A stretch of DNA of 64,000 nucleotides from Rhytidiadelphus loreus (taxonomy: Eukaryota > Streptophyta > Bryopsida > Hypnales > Hylocomiaceae). The translations under genes were made by a program, and so were the position numbers. The notes below the pieces were generated by a model, which was not told where the DNA came from, searched no databases, and was given only the letters and a program-made list of their open reading frames with translations. Positions 1-12,400 of the stretch are shown here, in pieces (position 1 is the first letter of the stretch; each line of letters starts with the position of its first letter). The DNA lies in the NCBI GenBank assembly GCA_947034895.1, contig OX344765.1:30075001-30139000 (forward strand), in the 5' to 3' direction.

Positions 1-413
1 AAGAGGGGGTCACTTTTAGTGATCACTATGTTTCAACTTCAATTTTTTTTTAAGTAATTCCATGAAGGTTCAAACAATATGAAACGACTTGGATTAGATG
101 CCAATTCCATTTTTTATCATAACAAAGTTTACTGAAAATTATTTCAAGAAGGGATCACTTTAAAAGCAGACTACCTCAAACCAGAGCTTTTTTTTGGCTT
201 TTTGGTGCTAGATTACACGAGAAAAAATAATCTAGCAGAAAAATGCCCCTCCAAAATGGATGAAATTTCCTAGAAATTTCAAATTAATAAAAATCTTGGA
301 TGAAATCGCCAAATTGTGAATGAAAATCAAATTATAGACATGTGATATGTGCTAATCTGATATTTTCTATCCAATATGTGGATGAATGTTGAAATTTGGA
401 GCACTACTATAAC
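1..413. other. AT-rich DNA without a gene
   Basis: AT-rich sequence left of the CACTA element. I see no coding potential, RNA gene or repeat structure in it. Confidence 0.5.
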
Positions 414-689
414 CACTACAACAAAAGCAGTGTTTTATGACTGCAAACAACGACTACAGTCAGTTGTAAAATAAAAAAATATGACTGGCGCAGAATTCAC
501 TATAGATGACTCGAAATATGACTACAGCAGTCGTTTAGAAGCAGTCGCTTCAGACATCAGTCATATTGGCAGTCACGTAAGTTGAGGGATATAAATACCC
601 ATAATTAGCTATGGTATGCTAACAAGGCGTATATTTTGACTTTCTTTGATTTTTTATTGAACTGCCCGGGTAAATGAAAAAATCCTACG

Positions 690-1165
690 TGGAATATGAC
701 TATATTCAGTTATATTTTTTGATGACGTGGAATATGACTTGTCAGTCATATTTTGTGAAATATGACTGCATTGAGTCATATTTTGTGAAATATGACTGCA
801 TTGAGTCATATTTTGTGAAATATGACTGCATTAAGTCATATTTTTTGATGACGTGGAATATGACTTGTCAGTCATATTTTGTGAAATATGACTACGTTGA
901 GTCATATTTTTTGATGACGTGGAATATGACTGTGGTCAGTCATATTTTGTGGAATATGATTGCGTTGAGTTATATTTTTTGATGACGTGAAATATAACTG
1001 CGGTGAGTCATATTTTGTAGTCATGTGGAATATGACTGCGGTGAGTCATATTTTGCAATCATGTGGAATATGACTGCGGTGAGTCATATTTTGCAATCAT
1101 GTGGAATATGACTGCGGTGAGTCATATTTTTTGATGATTTGTAAAACGACTCTTTTCAGTCATAT
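690..1165. repeat. Subterminal palindrome array of the CACTA element
   Basis: About ten units of 35-45 bp. Each carries AATATGACT, a 5-7 nt loop (such as GCGGTG or GCATTG) and AGTCATATT, so each can fold as a hairpin. Units are joined by TTTGTGA, TTTTTTGATGACGTGG or TTTGCAATCATGTGG. The 102-aa open frame at 674-982 is simply this array read in frame (repeats of YFVKYDCIES) and is not a gene. Confidence 0.85.
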
Positions 1166-1669
1166 TGAGAGTACCTAGTCATTTTTTGGAAATTATTATA
1201 ATCATTTTGTGACTCCAAGTAGTCATTTTTTTATTGATATGTATTTTGAACTATGAATTGAACAAATCATACAATGGTTGTAGAATACCTAAGCATATTT
1301 GCAATCATACATTGAAATGATTTAACAATTGAATAAAATATTTCATATAGTTAAAAACAAATACATCTGATTTTAAAGATATACAAGAAACAATTATATT
1401 GGAGAGGGAATATATAAAAAGGAATGTGACTCTTTTCAATGACATTTATAATTTATTAGTCACAAATACAAAATATGTATATCACAATGAATTATTTACA
1501 CAAGTCAATAGAGACTATATTTCTTACAATAATATGAAGTGAGTTGCAAGTAGCCTCCAACGACTTTGTTCCAATTTTGTTGCCTGCATATACAATTAAA
1601 GAAATAGGAGGTTAATTTTTAATGAACATACAACAAAGCTCAATCTTCAAAAGTTTACAACAATAGAAA

Positions 1670-2165
1670 ATATGTAATACAAATTTAGGGTAAGAAAAAA
1701 AACAATGGTGATGCAAGGAACAAGAAGAAAAAAGGCAACAAGTGCTAAAAGATAACAACAAATACAAGTTAAGATGCATAAGAAACAATAAAGAGCAACT
1801 ACTAAGAGGTAACAAGAAACAACAAAAAAGAATTAAGATGCAACAAAAAGAAATAAGAAACAAAAAGAGAGAATAAAAAGTAAGAAATAAGAAATAAGAA
1901 GAAAAAAAGAATTAAGATGCAAAAAGAAAAAAACAAGAAGTAAGAGTGAAGATGCAACAAAAGACAACAACTCTAAGAAGTATGAGTAATTCAAGATGCA
2001 ACAAGAGACAACAACTAAGAAACAAGAGTGAACTCAAGATGTAACAAAACACAACAACTAAGAAACAAGAGTGAACTCAAAATGCAACAAAACACAACAA
2101 CTAAGAAACAAGAGTGAACTCAAAGAGACAAGAGACAAGAGACAACAAAAAGTAAGGAAGAAGAG
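1670..2165 (+). repeat. Polypurine A/G-rich tract with degenerate tandem repeats
   Basis: Almost pure A/G/C sequence on the plus strand built from degenerate units such as CAACTAAGAAACAAGAGTG (several copies at 2000-2120). It lies inside the CACTA element. Confidence 0.6.
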
Positions 2166-2177
2166 TCAAAAGAAGTA

Positions 2178-2325
2178 GTGTCTAGGGTTTCAAAACCCTA
2201 AAAAAATGACGGCTAAGGTTTCAAAATCCTAAAAAGTGGTGGCTAGGGTTTCAAAACCCTAAAATGTGGTGGCTAGGGTTTCAAAACCCTTAAAAAGTGG
2301 TGATTAGGTTTCAAAATTTTAAACA
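2178..2325. repeat. Minisatellite with telomere-like palindrome (about 40 bp period)
   Basis: Four tandem units, each holding AGGGTTTCAAAACCCT, a palindrome that joins plant telomere-type TAGGGTTT and AAACCCTA, followed by AAAAxTGGTGGCT. The last unit is decayed. It is too short and too interspersed to be an interstitial telomere; it is more likely an internal repeat of the CACTA element. Confidence 0.7.
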
Positions 2326-2642
2326 ATGGCTTGTCTATATTTTTTTTGATTGCCCATGTTTTTTTTAGGTTGCCCAAAAATAAAAAAATGTTACTACCAT
2401 GAAAATATGATCAATAATATAACTCAATGTTTTCAAATAAGTTCCCTACCGTTCCCTATGAAATACTTTGGTGTTTCCAATGGACGTATAATATATACGC
2501 CCATGAAGTACAAGACCCAAAAACGACTGGCAGTCATATTTTGTAGTCATATTTCTCCCCAAGGTATTGACCTCCAAGAATATGACTGCGAGTAGTCGCC
2601 AATCATCCTCAGTCATAAAACATTGTTGTTGTTGTTGTAGTG

Positions 2643-5600
2643 AATATTTTATATCGCCGCTTTGGCACTTCTTAGAAAATGAAAAAGAAAGCCCTGCCTC
2701 AGGCCCATTTTTTGTACTCCGTAATATGGTACTGAAGGGGACCCAATGTGAGGACAAGAAGGAAGAAAATTTGTCAACATCAGAGGCACAAAAGTCTCAT
2801 TCCATTAAGAAGTATATATCTTGAATTTTGCATGAGAACAGCTTTGCCCATGAATCATTGAATCTTGAAGGATTTAATCAAGTACTAATAAGCTTAACTC
2901 TAGAAGGACACCTCATACATTGAGTGTCCGATGGATGACTTCACCTAAAATTATAGGATGGAAAACAAAGCATTTTTTCATCCAATATTTATTTTAGAAG
3001 TTGCTTGAGTATATCTTTAGTGAATAGTATTGCAAAAGAAAATGCTTAGTCCATGGATCACCCTCTAATGTATTTTGGCCATTTCTTTTTATTTATCCTT
3101 GATGTGAATTTAAGCCATAAAAATGATTTTTTTCTGAATTTGATTCCAACTAATGAAATGAAGTCTATCAAGTTTAGTTTTAACTCCAATTATAAATTTT
3201 GAAAAAATTATAAAATTCAATATTTTATAGCATTATGAAATTTGAACCTATAACCATGGTTTTAAAAGAAAAAATTTAGAGTGATATAAAAACTTTGGTT
3301 TATATTATGATGTCATATACTATAAAATACATTTGTGGTGGAAATTTCAGATTTTTTGAATATATTCTATATTTGATATGAAATTTCTTTATTGTTTTCT
3401 TAAAATATTCACAGTTATTTCAAAATTTCCCCCCAAAATTGAAAGTTTTATCACTTGTAGTAGGTATATGATTTTCTCTCTGAAAAATATAAGTAAAATT
3501 TTTCATTCATATGTAGTTGCAAAGTGATAAACAATGAGGCTTGAAATTAGTGGTCATTTTATCTTTGTAGGAATAATCTTAGAAGGGGACCCCAAAATAC
3601 TTTGATTAATGGATTAGTAGGTGCATTCTTTGCTTTTATAGTTAACAATGAAGTCATCTTCCTACCTATTAATTATGTAGCATTCTTACAAGGTTTAACT
3701 ACTATTGTGGGAACTAGTTGAAATAAAATTTTCAATTGAACAGAGCTAATGTATTCTCCTATGTTCAAAAAAAATTTGAACAATCATGCCAAAAATTGAG
3801 ATTATAGGTATCTACCCAAACTTTCATTTGTCCTTTCAAAGGATAGAGTTCTTTTATGCCAAAAACAATTAGTAAGTTGATTTTCAAGTTCAAAGATAAG
3901 TTTGGAGTCATTTTCTTGACCTATTAATTGGTCTTTGCAACTACATTTGTATTAGTGATTCAAAGCATCAAAATTATTATAAATCTTGGTTTCAATGTTG
4001 AGATTTCAAACCATCAAACCTATTACTAATTCTAATTTCAATGTTGAGATTTCAAACTATTTGAAATTTTCATTTAAGACTTTCTTGATTTATAAATTTG
4101 GTTTGAATGAAACTAGATAGTAATCATTTGAGTTTGAAGTGAAACAAAAAATGAAAGATTATAGAATTTGGAATTGAAGATAAAATTATTCACTTTTGTA
4201 CAAAAAAATTCCTTCACAAAGACAATGATGGAGGATAAGAGCTACAAAAATTTACATATAATTTACATATAATTTATCAAAAATAGTAAGCTTTTTAGTC
4301 TTGAACTTTACAATTTTACTCCACTCTTGGAATACAAAAGATTGCACCTCTTACCATCTCCCTTGGAAACTTAAATCTTTGGAGATATCAATTGTTTGAT
4401 GTGTGTGAGTTAATTAGTTCATGAGATGTAGATGATATCTAAATAATTTCAAAGATATTTAGGCATGATCTTGGGACATAATTTGCAACCTATAACCTCT
4501 CTTTGTTCCCAACCCCTTCCCTTCATTTGTACCTCACTCATTAGTAAAATTTATTTGTAAGAGTATAAGACTCTTAAAATGTAAATTTTTTTAGTATATA
4601 AAAAAACAAAGGTGAAGGCAATTTTCATATAATTAAGTTATTCATAAAAAAATAAGGATTGCCTCTTGTAACCAAATGAGAATAACAAATATAAGGATTG
4701 TCTTCACCTTAAATTTGTTATTCTTTTATTCTTTTATTTATTGTTCTTTTGGAGTATTAAAGTAATAAAAAATCATTTGATTATAATTAAATATATCAAA
4801 CAATAAGTAATAAGTGATCAAGTAAATAATTCAAAATTTGAGACTATTAGTATTAGGTTTTTATATATCACCAATCTAAAATAAAATTTTGGAAAAGTAT
4901 AAAATTTGGAAAATATTATCATTACATAAATCAATGCTTCAAGTTTCAATTCATTTTTTTGAATTGAAATTTGAGCTTTCATATAAATTATTTTGATAGT
5001 TTCATAATTGTTTGACAATATAAATTATACTATCAATGTTTTGTTGAATTTTTCAAGCATTTGATGTAAGAAATTAATATATAAGTAAAAGTAGATTAAT
5101 TGAATTGCTTAATCATTGATTGACAAAATTCAATTGAAAACAAACAAACTATAGAAACTATGTGAAATATGAGTTCATTGATTGATTTACATTAGTATAA
5201 CATTAATATCATATTAATATAGAGATTGAAAACTAAAAAGAATAGATGAAGGACAAATTGATCAAAACACACAAACTTGTCTTTATATACCAACAATGAA
5301 CATTTAAATGTGTAAATGCTTTTACCATACTTCCCAATGCAAACTTCAAAAGGGAGTAATTAATTTCAAAAAATAAATCAGTATGCTTTGCATGCAATTT
5401 CAATAGAAAGTTGATTGAAAAATGATTTGATGAATGCAACCCCTTTAAAAATCTTGGATCAAGATTTAGAAAGACACCTCACTTTGTTACCTTAACAACG
5501 TAATAATTTTTGGAATGAAAATTTAAATCAAACTAAACTATTCAAATCACATACAACCTTAAAAATTGAACACTTTTGGCTATGAGGACACAACTCAAAA

Positions 5601-6804
5601 AGAACAAAGTATATAGTAGAGTGAGAGTCCTAATATAACCACTCAAGAAGTTTTGTGCTAGGTAATCTTTAGGGATCTCATCATTATATTATAAAATTAA
5701 TTTTCACTTAGATGATTCGATTAGAAAAATGACATCATGCAATTTTACATTCAATATCAATAATTTCTAACCTAAAGCCTTTTCCATCTTAGCAACTTTG
5801 AATATAAATAAATTTAATTTTGAATTAACTTTTTAAAGCCTTTTGAATCAACCATTTTCTAGTTTCAACCCAATTTTGGCTTAGTATTTTCAAACATCAA
5901 ATACACATTTTTCAAACAAATGCTTATGAACACTACATCAATTTCTTTTTAATACATAGTGTTTATAAGAATTTAGTAGTACTCCATATTATAAAGAAAA
6001 ATTTATAAATATTAGTACTTCACAAGCCTTTGTAAAGAAGATAAAACACAAATTGTTCAAGATTCTTCTAGTGTTGGAAAGTTACTATCAAGACTGAGAC
6101 TAATGTTCAATTTATAAAATTCTTTGCCTCTTGTAACCAACCAAAGTAAAGTAACTAAATTCTCATTAGTTATAAATAAATTTTTAAAATCAAAATATTA
6201 AAAAGAGATAAAAGAATATTTTTGGATGAATTTCAAACTTTACAACTGGAAATCTCAACAAAAGAATCATATGAACTTTGAAAATGGTACATTTAAATTC
6301 TAATTACGATTTTAAACATTTTATTGTATACAAATCCAAAATAAGGTATGACACATATGTTTTATTCCAAATCTATATTAATTTTAAGACTCATAGGTTC
6401 ATTAGGTATTAAGATTACTCAACTTCATGTATTACATTCAATAGAGAAAAATTATATTCATTTTGTTGCATAAAGTTTTCAATGTTTTTTTAGAGGCATT
6501 TGATCATTTCATGATTTTGTCCAAAAGATTGTGGTTTTGAATCTTTGAAGGATTTACAACATTTCTTGAAATATCTAGGATATTTTTGTAATGGAACAAC
6601 TTAATGGCCACAAAATTTATAATAATTGTCATTGTAGGATGTACATTCTAGTTAGAAAATGACATCTAGTTTCTTAATAGATAATAAACATTTTTGAACT
6701 AAAAGTTATATGATTATAAAAGACACAATAATTTGACATTACACAAGAACAAGAATTATCTATCAACCTTCCCAATAATTTCATGGCTATCGAAAAAGAA
6801 GAAC
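2643..6804. other. AT-rich intergenic DNA, no gene
   Basis: More than 4 kb with strong A/T bias and stops in all frames. I see no RNA gene. A stretch at about 3563-3665 resembles 33415-33520 (shared GTGCATTCTTTG and AAGTCATC blocks), so it is probably an old repeat remnant. Confidence 0.5.
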
Positions 6805-7101
6805 ATTAGAGGAGTTTTCGGGGTCGGGGAGGGCTGCGTGTTCCCCTGGCTGCCAGCAGCGGGGGAACAGCAGCGGCAGCCGTTCCCTGGCCTGGGTGAC
6901 GTGGATTGGAGACTGCCACGTCACCCACCAAAAAAAAAAAAAAAAAAAAAAATTTGCATTTCAAACGTAAAAAAAAAATAATAATTTAAAAAAAAAAAAA
7001 ATTTAAAAATCTGACAGCGCCTGTTCCCGCGATCTGCCAGCGGGACAGGGTCGGGGGAACAGGCCTGAAACGGCCCTCCCGAACCCCAAAACTCCTCTAA
7101 T
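6805..7101. mobile_element. GC-rich-ended MITE, 297 bp
   Basis: Terminal inverted repeats of about 28 bp: the left end starts ATTAGAGGAGTTTT and the right end is the reverse complement (AAAACTCCTCTAAT), both followed inward by a GGGG-rich block. The GC-rich arms contrast sharply with the AT-rich surroundings and with the poly(A)/poly(T) core at 6930-7000. There is no coding capacity. The superfamily is unclear: the outermost TTA/TAA suits a PIF/Harbinger-type site but is not a clean direct duplication. Confidence 0.75.
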
Positions 7102-8250
7102 GGAAGACAAAGACTGTGAGTATACAATACATGTTAGTCTTTCAAATAAACCCTACGACTATCCCAAAAGACAAGAATATGTAATTCATAGATGTTTCTA
7201 AATGAAATAATATAAAGTTTAACAACAATGCAGGAAGATTTGTTTTAGCAAGGTCAAGGTCTCTCTCACTCTTCCCTTTGCTAAGGTATGTATATCCATT
7301 GTAGAACCTTTGGTCATTACACATAATTAGATTGATTGTTTTCCTATTTTTTGTGTTGTAATAGAATAACATTTTTTTAGTAAAAACAAGCACATGATAG
7401 GTGGTCAAAGCAAAAACATATAGCTTCTTATTGTTGTCTTTAGAAGGGACTATTCTTGTCCTTTTGGATTTTAGTGTGATTCTTTGGACTTCCTACATGG
7501 TTGTAAAGGTAATCCAAAAGTATTCCTTGAAATGGTGGAATAAGGAAGGAACCTTTGTCCATGTGTCTAAACCGTATGGTGTGTTCCTTGGAAGATATAA
7601 AACGATGATCATTCAACCTAGTTTCACCCCTTTCAACTCCAATTCGACTCCTTATATAGTTAATTTTAACTACATAAGAATGTAAAGAAGGCACAATTGA
7701 GTCTCAACATTAAGGTCCGAATTAGATAGGGGGGCATTTTGGGTATACATACCTTATATATAAAACCATGTCTTGAAGTTTATTCTTGAATTTATTCAAA
7801 GGAAACTAATAACCTCTTGGAGGCACTAAGGAATCCTAAAGGTCATTAGGAGGCTTCACAAAGTCATGTACTTTGTTTATAAGAGGCACTCAAAGGTTTT
7901 GAGTAGCCATACAAAATATTATAGGAGTCACTTAAAATACTAAATGGATATATTTAACCTTCAAAGAAGGTTTGATTTCTACAAACCTATTGAAGTAAGA
8001 GAAGTTATCAAAGTGATATAGGGTGTATGTTTGGAATATTGACCATTTTGAAATCATAATGAATAATAGTGTACAATTCCTCCCAAACAATTGTGATGCT
8101 TTCAATAACATAAAGTATATAGTTTACATATATTTTTCAACAATGTGAATCTACTTCTAACTAGAAAAAGTGAACATGGATTGCATTCACCACCGCAATA
8201 TTTAATGTTGGAGTTAGTAAAACCAACTTTTGACACACTTTAATCTCTAA
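7102..8250. other. Intergenic DNA without a gene
   Basis: Moderately AT-rich. It has only short open frames with no recognisable protein and no clear repeat structure. Confidence 0.4.
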
Positions 8251-8743
8251 GAGCATCCACTGTACATCTCTTACTTGACCTAGTAATGGTACTACTAATA
8301 TAATGGTGAATTTGGACGTGAGTGTTTTTAATGGTTTCAATGCATCTGCTATAATTTTAGGGACTTTTGATTTGTTGTCTCCTATTTGACTTGTAATGAC
8401 ACCCAGTCTTCTCACTTTAAAAGTATGAAAGGTTCCCTATGTAGCTCTTCACCCCTTTAAATAGAATAATTGAGATTATGTAACTTGAGTAAGTGAATTG
8501 AAGCTCAAAGTTAAATAACGTTCCAAGTTTTGGTTTGGGTGCCAATTTGAATTGAAGAATTGTACTAGGGAAAAGAGTCGTGATGCCAACCACTACATGA
8601 CATGGCACTTGGAGGTACTGGTAGTAGGCTTGTTTATTGACTCCAATTGTAATTCCCTTGAGTGCTCAACCATCCAAATGGATGAATGATAAATATTGTT
8701 ACAAGTGTACTTCATCCAATTAATATTCATTGAGGATGCTCTA
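8251..8743. mobile_element. Probable MITE with AGAGCATCC ends
   Basis: Left end AGAGCATCCACTG and right end CATTGAGGATGCTCT form a short, imperfect terminal inverted repeat around roughly 490 bp of non-coding DNA. GAGCATC termini also end the element at 16915-17932, and a stray copy (GGTGATGCTCTAAGA) occurs near 18450. Confidence 0.5.
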
Positions 8744-8954
8744 AAAAAATCTAAATGATATATTAGTGGAAAAAAGCAAAATACTCAACTTAAATATATC
8801 AATGAAATAGATATGTTGAAGGGTTTTCAATTAATTATTATAAATTTAAAAAAAGAATACTACTATTTAGAAGTTAGGCACTTGGAGATTAAGTTAGTTC
8901 ATGACAATATGAGTGCCACCAAAGCAAAAATAAAATAATATATTTTTCTTCTTT

Positions 8955-9471
8955 TCAAAAATGAACGTTTTTGAAATCACTCATCAATTGATTAGTGCCA
9001 AAGCCAGCTGCCACGAAGGTACTACGGTAATAGGCCGCTGATGCCCGGATTTTCATGATCCCTCCATTTTCCAGCTGGTCATTACCAAGCACCAGAACGA
9101 GCTTCCACAAGCCCCCACGCAAACCCTTCCACCGCGTAGGACGAACGAATCCAACCAGAACCGACGAACGACCCCAATCGAACGGACGAACCTCCACGGG
9201 AACCCGACCGGGGAACGCGGACGGCGCAGGCGGCTGACTGACAACTGAGAGAGACGACGACGAGCGCAATGGACTGCTCATTCTGTCTTGGTGTGTGTTT
9301 TGGTTCTCCATGCTTTGCACCGAAACGCTTGGCTATGGAAGCTCATCACTCCAATTCCTATCGGTGTTATTAACACCTCCCAAGCTCTTCTCCTAGAACG
9401 GATTTCTCTCCTTAGTTCACCGGTCTTAAATCTTAGTTTTTGCAATTCTCGCACTCCCTCGCATTTCCAAG
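8955..9471 (+). promoter_or_regulatory. Promoter and 5' leader region of the GDPDL gene
   Basis: GC content rises abruptly relative to the DNA on the left. The stretch from about 9050 to 9280 is C-rich on the plus strand (CGAACGAxCC motifs) and 9400-9470 is pyrimidine-rich before the ATG, as in many plant 5' leaders. I see no convincing TATA box. Open frames on both strands here are GC-driven and unlike known proteins. Confidence 0.45.
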
Positions 9472-12400
9472 ATGAAGATCCTGCTCTTGCTCCTGCTCGT
9501 CGTCACTCTGCCGGCGTGCTGGGCGTATAATGCCTCACTCGGATGGAAAACACTCTCGAGTAAGTCGCCTCCATTGGTCTTGTGTCTCCCTTGCAGGTTT
9601 GGTTTGAAACAGGGACAGTGAGCGGGAAATGAGGATGGGAGGCCGATCTTTGCGGTGCCGTCGAAGCTCTGGGGGACTGTTGTTTGTGTTTGGATTGCGT
9701 TTCTACTTGTGGATTTCGCCAATGTAGGATGCTGCCGTGGAGTTGGTCGAGGTTTGTGGCTTGAAATGGGGTCTATGGAACGGGTGCCTGGTTTGCTAGG
9801 GCGTTTAGCTTTTGTTGTGGTAATGTGAGTGGAGTTTGGAGTACTTTTGAAAGTAGCGGCACTTGTTTGTTGGGAGCTTGTGTGTGACGGTTTTGGTTAG
9901 TTAGAGAATTAAGGTCGTTGGTCACATTCTTGATTACTTTAGCGAAGTCGGGACTAGCATAGCAATTCCGACTTGAGTGTTTCAGCTGGTGTGGGAGCTT
10001 GAGTGCCGTTAGGATTCGGACTTGTAGATTCGGATGTGTGTGGCGGATTTGGCTAGTTAGAGAATCAAGCTCGTTGGTGACATGCTTGAGTATTTCAGCG
10101 AAGTCAGGACCTGTATAGCAATTCCGAGCTCGAGGATTGAAGCATTTTGTTTCCAATTTCGTTTTTGGTGTTGCGTTGAAGTATGTTACCTTGTTCGAAT
10201 GGTATGGGAGTGCCGTAAGGATCCGAGCTTGTTGTAGATGGAGGTTAATCTAGGGCGTGCATAGTGTTCTTGGCATGAAATGATTTGTACAGTACATAAT
10301 CAAGCGCGTTGTGAGTACTATAGGGAGGTATAGCAATTTTGTGTTGGAGGATTGAAGTACGCATGTCCAATTCTATTTCCTAGGGACACATTGTTGTTTG
10401 TCAAATGTGTGTGGAGGTGGGAACCAAACGAGATTTATGCAGATTGGTTTCTTTACTTTCATTGTTCTAGACCCTGTCGGTGCAGGAGATTATGGGGTTC
10501 CTTCACCACCACTTGGCATTTAAGTTTGCAGAGTATCAACACTAGTGTAGATTTGCTTGCCTTTAACATCATAGTGTGAATTTTGGAAGTGAGAGGGATA
10601 GTCATTTCGAAGAGTAGTGGCTCTAGGGTCTTTGTGCTTGTGCATGAATTGCTAAGTGGGCTAGCAATTGGAGAGAATGTTATAGATTGGACAGCTGTAT
10701 TTGGTCAACGTTGTTTCATGTCCTTGGACCTCAGGTGAAGGAAGGGGTTGATATGTGCAGTTTCACTTTTTTAGTCGGTTGTACATGACATTATGGGGTT
10801 TATGATATAGAAGTTTGCTGAGCATGAGTGACAATTTGTTCCTTTGAAGCGATTGCGGGATTAATACAGGGTTTCCATTTAGACATCTGGCAACCTTATC
10901 TCTTTGTGCGAATTGCTAAATGGGTTTGGAATTGAAGAGAACATCGCTAATATCTATGCAATTAGAGCTCATTTTTTGCTTTCTGTTAGACCTAGGGAAT
11001 ACTCTTTCTGTGTCTCTCCTTGGTGCTGTCTGTCCTGACTTTATTCTTGGTTGCCCGGTTTCTGTCATTTCTTCTTTTTTAAATACTGGTATGGTTTGGG
11101 GGGATTTCTCGTAATTGTATCCAGTTAGCAATGATGCTGATATTTTCTTTGTATTTGTTTGTGGGTGCTAATTGATGTTGACATCTCCCTTGATGCAGTG
11201 TACGATTATAGAACCACCTCTTTTCGTCTAGGATCATAGTGGAAAAGTTACAGTGTTAGATGTTATTTTGGGAGGAACTGTACCGCAATTGAAAGCAAGT
11301 TGCCTGAATTTTGTGAGCTATTCATTTCGTTCACTAATATATCACTGTATGACCTTGGTGTTGCAGCGTACCCTCCTTTGGTAATCGCAAATGGTGGTTC
11401 TTCAGGAATTTTACCAGGTCAAACAGACCCTGCTTACTATGATGCTGCCAATAGCACCAAATTTCCGATGGCTTTCCTTTGCGACTTGCAGCTGACGAAG
11501 GACAATCTAGGAGTTTGTCGCACTGGTTGGAATCTAAGTGCATCTACCAATTTGACAAATATCTTGACGAATTTATCCGCCCCGAGTACCTATGTTATCC
11601 AAGGAGTGGCTCAGACTGGGTACTTTTCGGTTGATTTTAATCTCACTCAGCTTAACCAAACTACAGGTATGGAAATCCTTACTAGCTTTTGTTGGTTCTG
11701 TATTTGTTATTTTGCTTGACCAAGAGGACATCGGCACCGTGTCTGTCAACCTCTTAGTGGTCCTTATTCAATGGCCCTAAATAATTCATTTCAACTCCTG
11801 TAGATATAGAAGTGGCCAGCTTTGGCCATTTGGGCACTTCCTGAATCATTGTTTACCAATCACTTATTTACAATGCCATCAAAAGTTTCGTCACCTTCAC
11901 TTCGAACAGTGGAGTCCTCGCTGGGTTTATTCAGCCATGGGACTAAGTTGGTGTTTCGGCTGTGCAGCAATTCAGCCTAATATTGCACGCTCGCCAGATT
12001 ACGATGGGTTGTTCGCCATCTTGACACCTGAACATATTGCAAATGCAGTTGCACCAAATGTTGGATTAGTTTTCTGGTTAAATGTTGAGGTACACCCTTG
12101 GCCGTCCTCTCAATTTTACCAATCTTTCTCATGTGTTAGAAGTTTGTCTGCAGACCTGCAACCTGAGCAGTCAGTGAAATGGTGTCCAGTCTTTTAATTC
12201 ATGCAAATGATGTGATTCTTCACTTGACATTCGCTTATCAGCAATACCCTTCTTTTTGCAGTATCCTACTTTTTACCAGCAACATCCTGGAAAGAACAGC
12301 TTGGCCAGTTACCTGACAACGTTTATCAAGGACTACGGACCATATTACATGTCTGCCACTGAGGTTGGCATACTGAAACTACTTGCACCTACTGCGGCAA

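Larger units (their letters stand above)
414..2642. mobile_element. Non-autonomous CACTA (En/Spm-like) DNA transposon
   Basis: The left end begins CACTACAACAAAAGCAGTGT and the right end, read on the minus strand, begins CACTACAACAACAACAACAA; both continue into TTTTATGACTG. CACTA termini plus subterminal arrays of short repeats are the hallmark of the plant CACTA superfamily, in which the subterminal motifs bind the element's own transposition protein. Here the motif is TATGACT/AGTCATA. It recurs many times at 470-1160 and again at 2530-2620 near the right end. The flanking triplets are AAC (411-413) and AAT (2643-2645), compatible with a decayed 3-bp target duplication. No transposase reading frame is present; the open frames inside are products of the repeats. 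It must have depended on a transposase encoded elsewhere. Confidence 0.85.

Noticed and set aside
674..982. 102-aa open frame with repeated YFVKYDCIES units
   Set aside because: It is the CACTA subterminal palindrome array read in frame; the repeat unit length explains the missing stops.
2178..2325. Interstitial telomere
   Set aside because: Units are 40 bp palindromes separated by unrelated sequence, not a head-to-tail TTTAGGG tract.
8955..9320. Minus-strand 121-aa open frame before GDPDL
   Set aside because: Lies in the GC-rich promoter, has no family resemblance, and competes with frames on the other strand.
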